A DNA stretch of 64,000 bases from positions 22,893,716-22,957,715 of the forward strand of contig NC_045144.1 in assembly GCF_008831285.2 (NCBI RefSeq), in the 5' to 3' direction. Of this stretch, positions 35,666-47,260 are shown piece by piece. Source of the DNA: Nymphaea colorata. Lineage: Eukaryota > Streptophyta > Magnoliopsida > Nymphaeales > Nymphaeaceae. Every line of letters begins with the position of its first letter. Position 1 is the first letter of the stretch. The notes beneath the pieces were generated by a model. It had not been told where the DNA came from and did no database searches. It saw nothing but the letters and a program-made list of their open reading frames with translations. The position numbers and the translations under genes are program-made.

Positions 35666-37923
35666 CTTTTTCCTCTTTTAAGAGGCCGAGCCTCCCCATC
35701 GCCCAGAGGCCTCCCTGCTCTATTCCGCCTCACCACTTTTTTCCTCTGAAAACCACTCCTTCATGTCGTGTGTATATTTTCAAAACCAAAAGAAGCAAAC
35801 ACAAACAGGAACTTTATATGAAAAGTCGTTTTTGCCTTACAAAAAATGAATTTAGCTAAGACCGGAAAATAGACATCATCTTAAAAAACAATCACAATAA
35901 ATTTCAATTTGATCATGGCATGCCTTCTGTGTAATTAAAAGAACTGTAGTGGCACTTTCAATATTCCATGCACCGTGAACAAAGCAATATTATAAAATGC
36001 GTGTTACATGCCACTCGCTGGACTTTCTGCTGAGTTTTCTGTGCCGCAGCATCCTGCCCACTAAATGGTTTTAAATTTTCAGTGACACTTGATACGTGCT
36101 GTTTAAGATAAGCATTCTTGTCGTATCTTCTTTTGTAAAAAATTGGCATTTGGTTTGCGCTTGCGTTTCTTAACACGCAATTTTTTGTTCTAGGAATCCT
36201 TAGCCGAAAACACATGTTAAAACTAGTATCATAGGAAGTATCAATAAATTTTAAAACTAACATGAAAATGAGTAAAAATAAGATAGTGGTAAATAAAAAA
36301 TTGAACTTGTATTCATAACGATACAATTTCACAAATATTATTCAGAACATTTAAAAGTGAGCTGAGAAAAAGTTAAAACAAAAGAGAAAAAGAGAGAACT
36401 ATAAAACCTGGAACATTTTATTCATACTGAACTCCTCATGACCCAAAAGAAGTAAAACAAAAAGCGAGAAAAGGGTCGAACTTAGGTAAATAGTACAAAT
36501 CATAGAAACATTTTGGTAGTTGAAGCATATACGGCTTGGAGTAGAGAAAAGGCACAGGGAACAGCAAGGTGACTCGGACTTGGACCTAAGAATAACAGAG
36601 GTGAGAGATCTTGTAGCCAATCACCAGTAAAGAAGAATCAAGCAAAGTATCATATTCTGGTAGCTTAACTACTTGCAATAGGATTTACAGAACGACGACT
36701 TCTAACTGATGCTTCTGCAAAGGCATGCTGGAATTGTCTTCATATGTTATGAAGTGTCCTGAAAGTTGTTGATACTTTATCTGAGGAAGGATACTGCAAA
36801 ATTAATTGGTCCATGCCTATATCGTCTTGAATTGCTGAATCCTTGTAATTTAGATATTCTTGTACCGAGGCATCACCAATAAGAAACTGAGTCAATTGCC
36901 GCATGCTTGGCCTTGATTCGGGCGCAGTCTGTGACCAGAGAACGCCAAGCTTCAGCACAAGCTCTGCTTCCTCCACCACACAGCAAATTCTCGAGCTTCT
37001 TGTCCATAGCGTCCAGTATTCGTCCACCCTTCCACAGAGAGTCGACTAACTCCACCAGAATAATCTCCTCAGAGGGCCTCCCGGGCTCAAAAGGCCTCCT
37101 GCCACAGGCCACCTCTAGGACTAAGGCACCGTAAGAATACACATCCGAACTCGTCGTGGACTTGTAGGTGCGGGAGAGCTCCGGCGCCATGTACCCAAAA
37201 CTCCCAACGATGTGGGTTGTCTTTGGATTGGTCCCATGCTCATAGAGTCTGGCAAGCCCAAAATCACTCAGACTGCCATTTAGATCACCATCCAACAACA
37301 CATTACTTGCTTTAACATCTCTGTGCACAACCACTTGCTCCCATTCTTCATGAAGATACAGCAGGCCGGAAGCAATTCCCTTCAGAATATTGAACCTCTG
37401 TTCCCAACTGAGGCATCCCGCTTTCACATCAAAAAGGAAACCGTCTAGGCTCCCATTGGGCATCAATTCATAAACCAGGAGCAGGTCGTCTCCTCGTCTA
37501 CACCAACCATGCAATTGGACCAGGTTTCTGTGTCTAATCCTCCCCAAGCTCGATACTTCTGCAACAAACTCCCTCATTCCCTGTCTTGATTCATGTGATA
37601 CTTTCTTGACCGCAACCTCCATTCCGGTGCCTGGCAGAACACCTTTGTAGACACTGCCGAAACCTCCTTTCCCCAATTCATCCTTAAACCCTTGGTTGCC
37701 ATGTAGAGTTCCTTGTACGAGAACCTATGTGAGTAGTCTATCTCCCATCCTTCTATCTTTTCGGATGTGAGCTTTCGCTTCCTATAGGCCAAATAAGAAA
37801 TGCCAACTGTGATCATGAGAAACGATAGAGCCACCGACGCTACAGAAATGTTCAAGAACATGTTAGAAGACTTCCACAGAGGAGCTTCATCACTAATAGA
37901 GGGAAGGCGTGAAAGGTCCAGTT

Positions 37924-37928
37924 CTTGT
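37924..37928. repeat. Target-site duplication of the copia element, left
   Basis: 'cttgt', identical to 44052-44056. The corresponding site occurs once in the intact LecRK paralogue, in slightly diverged form. Confidence 0.95.
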
Positions 37929-38609
37929 TGTTATAGTCGTGTCCCCCAACAAGAATGCTTCAACAACAATAAAATAGGGCAAACCACCACAAAACTGCTG
38001 AAAAACGGAATTACAGGGCAGCGTGCATAAGATCGAGATTCCAACACCAATGTTGCAGCAATATATATCAAAATATATGCTAGAGATGCAAGAAAAAGGA
38101 GACACCAATTTACGTGGAAAAACCCCCAATAATGGGGTAAAAAACCACGGGCAAGAGAGACTTTCTATATATCAAGAAAGGGAGCCAAATACACGAGCAA
38201 CAATATCCCTACTGTTTTAAGAAAAACAGTGAACTCAAGAGAGCAATAATAATCTCTTATACGAATGAAAGAAAGAGCCCCAAAGATTCAAGAAAGAAAT
38301 CACCCAATGAAGACTCCCTTCATTTTCTCTTTCTTCTTTGTCTTTCCTCTTTCTTCTTGGCGTGCCAATCGACCCACGCACCTTGCTGCGATTTCTCCTT
38401 CTTCTCCTCCTTGCCTTTCTCCTCTCCTTCTCCTCTATGAGCAGCCACAAGGTCCCTTCTCTTTTTCCCCCAAAGAGAGTCAACGAGAGAGAGAAGTGTG
38501 AGGCGTCGTAAGAGGGAAGGGCACCATCGGGTGCCCTCTCCTTCACCCGCCCGTCACTTAAGTGACGGGCCGGGTCGGGTCTTCTTTTGAGGCTGGACCC
38601 GACCCAACA
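37929..38609 (-). repeat. 3' LTR of the copia element
   Basis: 681 bp, starting TGTTATAG and ending CCCAACA on the plus strand. It matches 43372-44051 almost perfectly. Confidence 0.96.
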
Positions 38610-38624
38610 AACTCCCCCTCCAGC
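38610..38624 (-). other. Polypurine tract (functional, adjacent to the 3' LTR)
   Basis: On the minus strand, GGAGGGGGAGT directly abuts the LTR start. The same tract recurs at about 39230 beside the partial LTR. Confidence 0.85.
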
Positions 38625-39229
38625 CTCAAGAGAGGGATCATACCTGCAAAATGAACAAAAATTAATACACTGCCTTAAAGGCAGTCATCCCAACTAAGTC
38701 TCTACACATGTCATGCTTCTCTCTAGGTAGAGACTTCGTCATCATATCTGCAGGATTCTTCTTTGTCTGTATCTTCTCTAACTGAATCAATTTCTGCTCA
38801 AGCACATCACGAATCCAATGATATCTGACATCAATGTGCTTGGTCCTTGAGTGGAACGCTGAATTCTTTGCCAAATGTATAGCGCTTTGACTATCACAAT
38901 GCAACACATAGGTCTTCTGACTAAGGCCTATGTCATGAAGAAAACTCTTCATCCACAACAACTCTTTACAAGCTTCAGTTGCTGCAATATATTCTGCCTC
39001 TGCAGTGGAAAGAGCAACACACTTCTTCTCCTTGCCTTTCTCCTCTCCTTCTCCTCTATGAGCAGCCACAAGGTCCCTTCTCTTTTTCCCCCAAAGAGAG
39101 TCAACGAGAGAGAGAAGTGTGAGGCGTCGTAAGAGGGAAGGGCACCATCGGGTGCCCTCTCCTTCACCCGCCCGTCACTTAAGTGACGGGCCGGGTCGGG
39201 TCCTCTTTTGAGGCTGGGCCCGACCCAAC
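38610..39229 (-). repeat. Duplicated 3' block of the copia element (RNase H end plus partial LTR)
   Basis: 38610-39023 repeats 39230-39643 with about three substitutions. This block covers the polypurine tract, the pol stop and the last 110 or so RNase H codons. 39025-39229 is a 205-bp piece from the outer part of the LTR, joined directly to the RNase H sequence at 39024. The junction lies in the shared pyrimidine-rich word 'cttcttctcc'. The resulting 135-codon ORF (39069-38662) has an RNase H C-terminus under a foreign LTR-derived start, so it is a by-product. Confidence 0.93.
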
Positions 39230-39282
39230 AAACTCCCCCTCCAGCCTCAAGAGAGGGATCATACCTGCAAAATGAACAAAAA

Positions 39283-42200
39283 TTAATACACTGCCTTAAA
39301 GGCAGTCATCCCAACTAAGTCTCTACACATGTCATGCTTCTCTCTAGGTAGAGACTTCGTCATCATATCTGCAGGATTCTTCTTTGTCTGTATCTTCTCT
39401 AACTGAATCAATTTCTGCTCAAGCACATCACGAATCCAATGATATCTGACATCAATGTGCTTGGTCCTTGAATGGAACGCTGAATTCTTCGCCAAATGTA
39501 TAGCGCTTTGACTATCACAATGCAACACATAGGTCTTCTGACTAAGGCCTATGTCATGAAGAAAACTCTTCATCCACAACAACTCTTTACAAGCTTCAGT
39601 TGCTGCAATATATTCTGCCTCTGTAGTGGAAAGAGCAACACACTTTTGCAACCTGGACTGCCATGATACAGCTCCCCCTGCAAAAGTAAAAACATAACCA
39701 GAAAGAGACTTCCTAGAGTTCAAGTCACCTGCCATGTCTGCATCAACAAATCCTTGTATCTCTGGATTAGATTCACCAAAACATAAACAGTAAGTACAAG
39801 TACTTTTCAGATACCTTAGGATCCACTTCACTGCTGCCCAATGCTCTTTGCCTGGATTTGACAAGAACCTGCTAACTACACCAACTGCATAAGCCAAGTC
39901 TGGGCGTGTGCAAACCATAGCATACATGAGACTCCCTACTGCAGAGGCATATGGAACATTCTCCATTCTTTCTTTCTCATCTGCTGAAAAAGGACATTGT
40001 TCATTTCCCAATTTAAAATGTGCTGCTAAAGGTGTACTTACAGTTTTGACATCTTTCATGTTGAACTTGCTAAGCACCTTCTCAATGTATTTCTCTTGTG
40101 ATAACCACAACCTCTTGGTCTTCCTATCACGAGCAATCCTCATGCCTAACAATTGTTGTGATGGCCCCAAGTCTTTCATATCAAAGAACTTGCCCATATC
40201 GATCTTCAATTGGCTAATCAATTGACAATCCTGTCCAACAATAAGCATGTCATCTACATATAACAATAAGATAATGAAGCTACCTGATGAGAACTCTCTG
40301 ATGTAGACACAATGATCTACAGCTGACCTGCGATACTTTTGATTTATCATAAATGCATCAAATTTCTTGTACCACTGTCTAGGTGCTTGTTTAAGTCCAT
40401 ACAAGTTTTTCTTCAACTTACAAACCATGTGTTTCTTCCTGGCAATCACAAAACCTTCTGGTTGTGTCATGTAGATTTCTTCCTCTAGATCTCCATGAAG
40501 AAAAGCAGTTTTTACATCTAACTGCTCCAACTCCAAGTCTAGACAAGCCACCAAACCAAGTATTACCCTAATAGATGACATTTTAACAAAAGGAGAAAAA
40601 ATTTCATCAAAATCAATACCTCTTTCCTGCTTAAAACCTTTCACCACTAACCGAGCTTTGTATCTCAACTTGCCTTGACCTTCATTTTTAAGCTTGTAAA
40701 CCCACTTGTTCTGCAACACTTTCTTACCTTTTGGTAACTCTACCAAATCAAAAGTGTGATTCTTGTATAAAGAATTCATCTCATCCTTCATAGCTTTAAT
40801 CCATTCATCTTTATGCACATCATCTAGCACCTCTGCATAGCATTGTGGCTCTCCACTATCTGTAAACATAATATATTCATCAGTAGAATATCTAGTAGAT
40901 GATATACGTGTTCTTTTACCTCTACCCAATTGCTCCTCAATTGGCTCTGAATGCGAAGGAAGCTCCCCCTCCAACTCATGCTCATAATCAGTTTGAGTCT
41001 CCATAGGGCTGCCATCTGTATACTGCTCATCTGTCTCTCTTTCTTCTTCCTCTACATCTTCATCAGTCTCACCATGCTCAGATGAAAGTTCTTCAGGTTC
41101 TGCATAGGTTGGCTCATGAACACCACTAGCATTCACACCTGACTTCGTGTCTCCCATGACATCTTCAATAGTCTGATCCTCTCTGAAGACAACATCACGA
41201 CTCCTGTAGATTTTGTCATTCTTTGGATCCCATGACCTGTAACCAAATTCATCATCTGCATAACCAAGAAATATCAGAGGAATAGCTTTATCATCTAGTT
41301 TGGTCCTATGTTCTTTAGGTACATGCATAAAAGCTTTGCAACCAAAAACTCTGAGGTGATCGTACTTAACCTCTTCATCTGACCAAACTCTCTGTGGAAT
41401 GTCTCCATCTAGAGGCACTGAAGGAGACCTGTTTATTAAATAAACTGCAGTACGCATTGCCTCTGCCCAAAAATACTTAGACAACTTAGAGCTAGATAAC
41501 AAACTTCTAACTCTCTCGATTATTGTTCTATTCATCCTTTCTGCAACTCCATTATGCTGTGGAGTATAAGGAACTGTCTTTTCATGTCTAATACCATGCT
41601 TTAAACAATAATCTCGTAAAGAAGATGCTATATACTCACCACCATTGTCTGTACGCAGTCTCTTCATCTTCTTACCAGTCTCGCGCTCAACCGCTGCATG
41701 AAAAGTCATGAAGATGCTACTTACTTCACTTTTGCTTTTCATTGTAAAGGCCCACACCTTCCTAGATGCATCATCAATAAATGTAACAAAATAGGATGCT
41801 CCACCTTTAGATGTCACATTTATAGGTCCACATACATCTGAATAAACTAAATCTAAAACATGTTTAGTTTTTGAAGAGCGCTTTTTCTGAAAAGAAACTC
41901 GATGCAACTTACCAACCAAACAATGATCACATGGAGATATCTGTGCACCATCTGCCTTTGGTAACAAATTCTTCTTGGTGAGCAAGTCGATTCCTCTTTG
42001 ACTCATGTGACCTAACCTCTTATGCCACAAATCTGACGAAGTACCACCAGTAACTGCATTGACATCCACACTACTGATTCGAGACTTCATCCCATACAAA
42101 GAGCCAAATCTGTCACCTCTAGCCAACACTAGTGCCCCCTTGGTAAGTTTCCAACCTGTCTGACTAAACGAAGTACAATATCCATCTTCACTTAGTCTTC

Positions 42201-43293
42201 CTGCAGAAATCAAATTCATTCTCAAGTCTGGAACATGTCTCACATCTCTCAAAGTCAACTTGCATCCTGTGCTCGTCTGAATGCAAACATCTCCTATCCC
42301 AACAATCTTCGAAGTGTCACTGTTGCCCATGTGAACTACTCCAAAATCACCTGCTCTGTAGGATAAGAATAACTCCCTACATGGTGTGGCATGATATGAT
42401 GCCCCTGTATCTAAAATCCATGTAGAATCACCATTCTGAACTGTAAGACAATCATTTTCCTCAGATAAAAATAACACTACCTCATCATCTGAAGCAACTG
42501 CAGTGTACTCTTTTGGCTTCACATTCTCTTGAATCTTCTTTTTCTGCTCTTTTTCTTCTTTCCATTTTCTGCAATCAATCTTCTTGTGCCCTGGAATACC
42601 ACAGTGAAAGCATTTACCTGTCATCTTTGGTCTTGATTTGGACCTGGATTTTGATCTGTCTTGCCATTTGTTACGGTTCTTCTGTCTGCCCCTGTCTCCC
42701 ATCACTAACACTTGCGAGCTACCAGTACCAAGAGACTTTCTCCTTGTTTCTTCATTTAAAATGCTGCTGGTTACATGCTTCATCGTAAGCACACCATCTG
42801 GAGCGGAGTTGCTCAAAGAAACAACTAAAGTCTCCCAACTGTCGGGAAGAGAACTGAGCAACAAGAGTGCCTGTAACTCATCATCTAATATCATTTTCAT
42901 GGCTGACAACTGATTGATTATGCTCTGCACTTCATTCAAATGCTCTGACACTGGTTTTCCCTCTCTAAGTTTCAGATTTACCAATTGCCTAATCAAGAAA
43001 GCCTTGTTCCCAGCTGTTTTCCTCTCGTAAAGATCATGCAACTTCTGCCATAACGACTTCGCGCTCGTCTCTGCGGATACCAAATGAAAAACACAGTCAT
43101 CTAACCATTGTTTGATGGTGCCAATGGTTTTCCTGTCCAATAACTTTCATTTTTCATCTGTTATATTCGCTGGCTTTTGGTTCTCAATTGGTGCATACAG
43201 GTCTTTACAATACAGCAAATCTTCCATTTTCGCTTTCCATATAGTCCAATTGTTTCCATTTAAAGAGACCATTCTAGTAGGGGTCGACTCCAT
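39283..43293 (-). pseudogene. Copia gag-pol polyprotein, one premature stop in gag
   Basis: The start is ATG at 43293 ('MESTPTRMVSLNGNNWTIW'), typical of Tnt1-type gag. Codon 49 (43149-43147) is TGA where the family has Trp. After it the frame is open for 1285 codons. Domains by position in that open part: gag UBN2 (1-140), CCHC knuckle 'CFHCGIPGHKKIDC' (177-190), aspartic protease 'ILDTGAS' (about 242-248), pre-integrase 'LWHKRLGHM' (371-379), and integrase D-D-E ('YSDVCGP', 'RTDNGGEY', 'NGVAERMN'). RT with 'LDVKTAFLHG' and 'YVDDMLIV' follows, then RNase H 'ALSTTEAEYIAATEA' to the end. The polyprotein makes the capsid and replication enzymes for retrotransposition. This copy could supply pol only by readthrough or internal initiation. 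Confidence 0.93.
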
Positions 43294-43356
43294 CCTTTAA
43301 TAAGAATGCTCACAACCACGCTGGCGCTAACCTGGTGTTAACTTGGTGCTAATCTG

Positions 43357-43368
43357 GCTCTGATACCA
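43357..43368 (-). other. Primer binding site (initiator tRNA-Met) of the copia element
   Basis: TGGTATCAGAGC on the minus strand, three bases from the 5' LTR edge at 43372. Confidence 0.95.
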
Positions 43369-43371
43369 CTT

Positions 43372-44051
43372 TGTTATAGTCGTGTCCCCCAACAAGAATG
43401 CTTCAACAACAATAAAATAGGGCAAACCACCACAAAACTGCTGAAAAACGAAATTACAGGGCAGCGTGCATAAGATCGAGATTCCAACACCAATGTTGCA
43501 GCAATATATATCAAAATATATGCTAGAGATGCAAGAAAAAGGAGACACCAATTTACGTGGAAAAACCCCAATAATGGGGTAAAAAACCACGGGCAAGAGA
43601 GACTTTCTATATATCAAGAAAGGGAGCCAAATACACGAGCAACAATATCCCTACTGTTTTAAGAAAGACAGTGAACTCAAGAGAGCAATAACAATCTCTT
43701 ATACGAATGAAAGAAAGAGCCCCAAAGATTCAAGAAAGAAATCACCCAATGAAGACTCCCTTCATTTTCTCTTTCTTCTTTGTCTTTCCTCTTTCTTCTT
43801 GGCGTGCCAATCGACCCACGCACCTTGCTGCGATTTCTCCTTCTTCTCCTCCTTGCCTTTCTCCTCTCCTTCTCCTCTATGAGCAGCCACAAGGTCCCTT
43901 CTCTTTTTCCCCCAAAGAGAGTCAACGAGAGAGAGAAGTGTGAGGCGTCGTAAGAGGGAAGGGCACCATCGGGTGCCCTCTCCTTCACCCGCCCGTCACT
44001 TAAGTGACGGGCCGGGTCGGGTCCTCTTTTGAGGCTGGACCCGACCCAACA
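43372..44051 (-). repeat. 5' LTR of the copia element
   Basis: 680 bp, nearly identical to 37929-38609. On the element's own strand it begins TGTTGGGTCGGGTCC, with a palindromic 'cgtcacttaagtgacg' nearby that may be part of its promoter. Confidence 0.96.
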
Positions 44052-44056
44052 CTTGT
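44052..44056. repeat. Target-site duplication of the copia element, right
   Basis: 'cttgt', identical to 37924-37928. Confidence 0.95.
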
Positions 44057-44929
44057 TCGCCGATCGTGAAGCTCCAAGCCAAGATATAGTGCTTGCTGAA
44101 TAGCTTTTGCTTACCAGAAGAGAAGCCAACATACATGTGTTCGAGCAGAATAGAGGACAGGTCAATGGAATATGATATTAGCGAGCGGGTAGGCTTGAGT
44201 GGGTGGGGCACTGGAGCTATGGTGACATTCTGCTTCCCCATCCCGTCATATTCAATCCATGCTTGGATGGGCGTCTGGCTGTCCAGAAGCACCCTTTCTT
44301 TCTTATCAAGCTCTGTATAATAAGCAGCAGATTCGGAGGTATTGGAGATCACACCATCGACGTCGATGCCCACATGGTTTCCATCTCTGTCATTCAAATC
44401 TACTTGTTCAACTGTGTCGAATTCAACTGCAAATATATGATTGTTTGGGTTTCCGTTGTTCGACTGGTTGGCGAAGCCGAGGAAGGGGCCTCCAGAAGCA
44501 GAGGAGAAGTTGATGGAGGGTGCCAAGACGAAGGCGAAAACGTGTGCTGAACGATTGAGTTGTCGTAGCTGAAGGACCCTTTTTGAATTGGAGAATGGCC
44601 GGGTAGAACGCCTGTCCTATGATGCCTGGAAGATTCGTGGTGTGTTGACCGTTAGTCAGTTGAAGAGCCCCCGTGCTGGTAACAGTTGCAAAGCCATATA
44701 AGCTCAAGTCCGATCGCTGGAAGCGTTTGAAGACAAAGATGCTATGAGTGCAGCCTCAGGTGATTTGCAGATATGAGCAAGAATATGAAGAAGGAAGATA
44801 AGGAGAAACCCTGACAGCTGAAGCGCCATGATAAAGATAAAGAAGAGGGCTGAGAAACATGCACAAGAACTGCCAGCACTTCCACCGTTTTGCTTTCATA
44901 TGTATCGATAGAGGAGGGAGAAGTCACGG

Positions 44930-47216
44930 ATGTTTTGGGGAAAAATAATCGGGATTTGACATGTAAGACATTTAAACTTTTTGAAAAAGATTATATTTCA
45001 TTTTCACTTATTAAGCAAAATTCTTAATTTCATCTGGATTTAATTTTTGGACCTTAGGCTCAAAACAAACTTTTGGATTCGTAGTCCAATTCACCACTAT
45101 TCAATCCAAAATGAATCTTCTCATGTCAAGTTCGAACGCAAGATTAAAATTCAAAATCTAACTTTAGATGCAAGATTCAAATCCTAATCCAATTCTTGGA
45201 TTCAAATTAAATCCAAAACCAAATTCTAAATCCAAATCAATAATTTTAAACTTGAAATTCAAAGCTGAGATCAAAACAATAAAATTTGATATTATAAGCA
45301 CCACACGCAAGTACCTTCCATTTGCGCAAAGATGTGCTTTTGAACTTAAACTACTCACTTGAACACTTCGGTGACTAATCGAACCAAATCCGGATCTAAA
45401 ATGAGCCTGGAATCTCTAAAATAGAGTCAGCCCTATTTGTAACAAAAACCATTTTCTATACACATAAAAAAATGATTTTTATACTTGTTTTATGAGCAGA
45501 CCCTTTGGAGGCTAATGAAGCAAAATCCACCCTTTATTGGTTCAAATGAGACAATAAGGATGGCATTCCCCCCCGCCCCCCCCACCTCCCAAAAAAAAAA
45601 AATGAACGCAGCATGGCAGGGCCGCTTGTGCTGGCACGCATCACGCACAAATGCGGCGAGCTAGAGCGTGGCAGGGCCGCTTGTGCTGGCACGCATCACG
45701 CACAAATGCGGCGAGCTAGGGCCTGCACGCTACACAGGCGCTCTTCTTAACTAAAAGTTGCTCCTTAGGGTGGCGGTTTTGGGCCTGTTGGTTAGCCATT
45801 AGCTTTGCCCACACCCCAAATAGGTATTTGGAGGGCTAAGGGTCAATCCCACCTAGTCAAAACCTATTTAAAAAAATTAAAAATCATCCAAAAATACTTG
45901 AAATTTGCATAAAAATATTATTAAATTAAAAAAATCAAATTTTGAGTTTTGACTCTAAAACTCTCTAAAAGTATCTCACAATCTTCTCTCTTAAGCATAA
46001 ACTAACCACTCAAGAACCTCTAGTGCTTTCTCTTTTAAAAATTAGAGTTTTTCTCTAGCTCTTTCTCATTTAAAAATTTGAATTTTTCTCTAACTTTTTC
46101 TTTCTATTTCTCTCTTCTTCTCTTTTTCTTTTTCTTTTTCTCTAACATAGGAGCAAGTTTCTCCAAGTTTCAACTCCTCAACTGTGCACCAGAAGATTTT
46201 TTGGAGGAATACCTTCGTCATCTTCAAGCTTCACCCAAGGTAACCTAGGATCAGCCGAAGAAGAAAACTCATTTCTTTTGTCTTATTTTTTTTTTGTCTC
46301 CCCTTGCCCCCTCCCAACAACCGTGCAAGAGAGCTTTCAAAATTTTTTATCCAGAGTCGAGAGCTACTCTTGAGTGCACCGAGAGTATGAGTAAGACGAA
46401 ATAAATTCAAATTTTTCTTTTATTTTTAAAATAGACTTGCTTTATTCATCGTTTATGTTTGAGATGATGTTCATGCATGATCAATTAATTTTTTAATTAA
46501 TAGACAAATAAACGGTAAGAATGAGTGTTTGGGTTGTGATTTCTTCATTATTATGTGGATTTTGAGGTTAAGATTTGTCGAAGCCCAAAACCCTTTCACG
46601 AATGTGTACATGTTAAAATGCATATTCATGACATTCTCACGTTCAGTTTCTCTCTTAATCACCCGATTATAACCTCAATGAGTGTTTTCTTACGTTGCTC
46701 TCCAATTCATGTGTGTTTAATTTTCTTTCACACCGAATTGTGGGAGAAACAGATTTTCTTGTAATAAATAAAATAATTATGTTTTATGCTCACGTATAAA
46801 AATATTTAGAACCATGTTTTCTAAAAAAAATTTGAAAGCAAAACCCTCTTCGTGAGGCCTTGTATGAGCCCAATTTTTATCGGGCTTACATAGAAAAATT
46901 GAAGTCAGACATTTTCGAAATTATTTCTTGACCCACAAAAACATATGCGTATATACATATTTTGTACATATACATGCACATAATTGTTTCTCTCTTTGTA
47001 CTTTAACATATTCCTTTACAAAATTTTTGTTTACGTATACATATAAATGAATATGTCTCTTTCTAAAAGCTTATTTTTCTCTTTCTCTTTAAAGTCTCCC
47101 TTTCTCTCTCCAAAATTTCTCTGTCTCTAAAATATATATCTCTCTCCAAAACCTCTCTCTTTTTCTCAAATTTTCTTCTCCCTTTTCATTAGAGTTAATA
47201 TTTTTCTTTCACCAGC

Positions 47217-47260
<44 letters not shown>

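Larger units (their letters stand above)
37929..44051 (-). mobile_element. Ty1/copia LTR retrotransposon (Tnt1-like), 6123 bp
   Basis: A complete element on the minus strand. It has two LTRs of about 680 bp with TG...CA ends (TGTTGGGTC...TATAACA on its own strand), a tRNA-iMet primer binding site, a polypurine tract, gag-pol in one frame, and a perfect 5-bp target-site duplication. By eye the LTRs differ by about four substitutions and one 1-bp indel, so insertion was recent. The 3' end carries an extra block (38610-39229) made of a second RNase H end plus a 205-bp LTR fragment. It sits inside the LecRK coding sequence in the same orientation as the gene. Confidence 0.97.
36740..44829 (-). 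pseudogene. L-type lectin receptor kinase, copy A, disrupted by a copia element
   Basis: This is the paralogue of the intact LecRK at 58082-60070, on the same strand. The ATG at 44829 opens a signal peptide (MALQLSGFLLIFL). The lectin part runs to 44052, and the membrane segment and kinase (P-loop, '[14 protein letters not shown]', 'SDFGLARLY') run from 37923 to 36740. Lesions relative to the intact copy: a 1-bp deletion near 44750; a 47-bp deletion near 44540 in the lectin domain; the 6.1-kb copia insertion between lectin and transmembrane regions; a 1-bp deletion near 37686 just before the P-loop; and a 1-bp insertion near 36986 in the kinase C-lobe. The HRD and DFG motifs are still intact. 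No functional receptor can be made; an ORF of 176 codons reading into the LTR is fortuitous. Confidence 0.93.
36159..44923. repeat. Segmental duplication, copy A (contains the broken LecRK)
   Basis: Once the copia insertion (37929-44051) and one 5-bp duplication are removed, the sequence aligns with 57481-60164. The match extends about 580 bp past the LecRK 3' end and about 95 bp above its start codon. Similarity begins at 'gcttgcgtttctt' and ends at 'gaggagggagaag' in both copies. Confidence 0.85.

Noticed and set aside
35958-36332. 124-codon minus-strand ORF partly shared with 57475-57672
   Set aside because: The shared part is only the 3' flank of the duplicated LecRK segment. The frame is AT-rich, differs in length between copies and has no known domain.
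38662-39069. 135-codon ORF with LTR-derived start and RNase H end
   Set aside because: It is a by-product of the duplicated 3' block and has no own promoter or gag.
39283-43140. Copia ORF taken as starting at 43140
   Set aside because: The codon at 43140 is TTG, just after the nonsense codon. The natural gag ATG with conserved N-terminal sequence is at 43293.
43996-44526. 176-codon ORF reading from the LecRK lectin domain into the copia LTR
   Set aside because: It starts at an internal Met after a 47-bp deletion and ends in LTR sequence, so it is a fortuitous fusion, not a truncated receptor gene.
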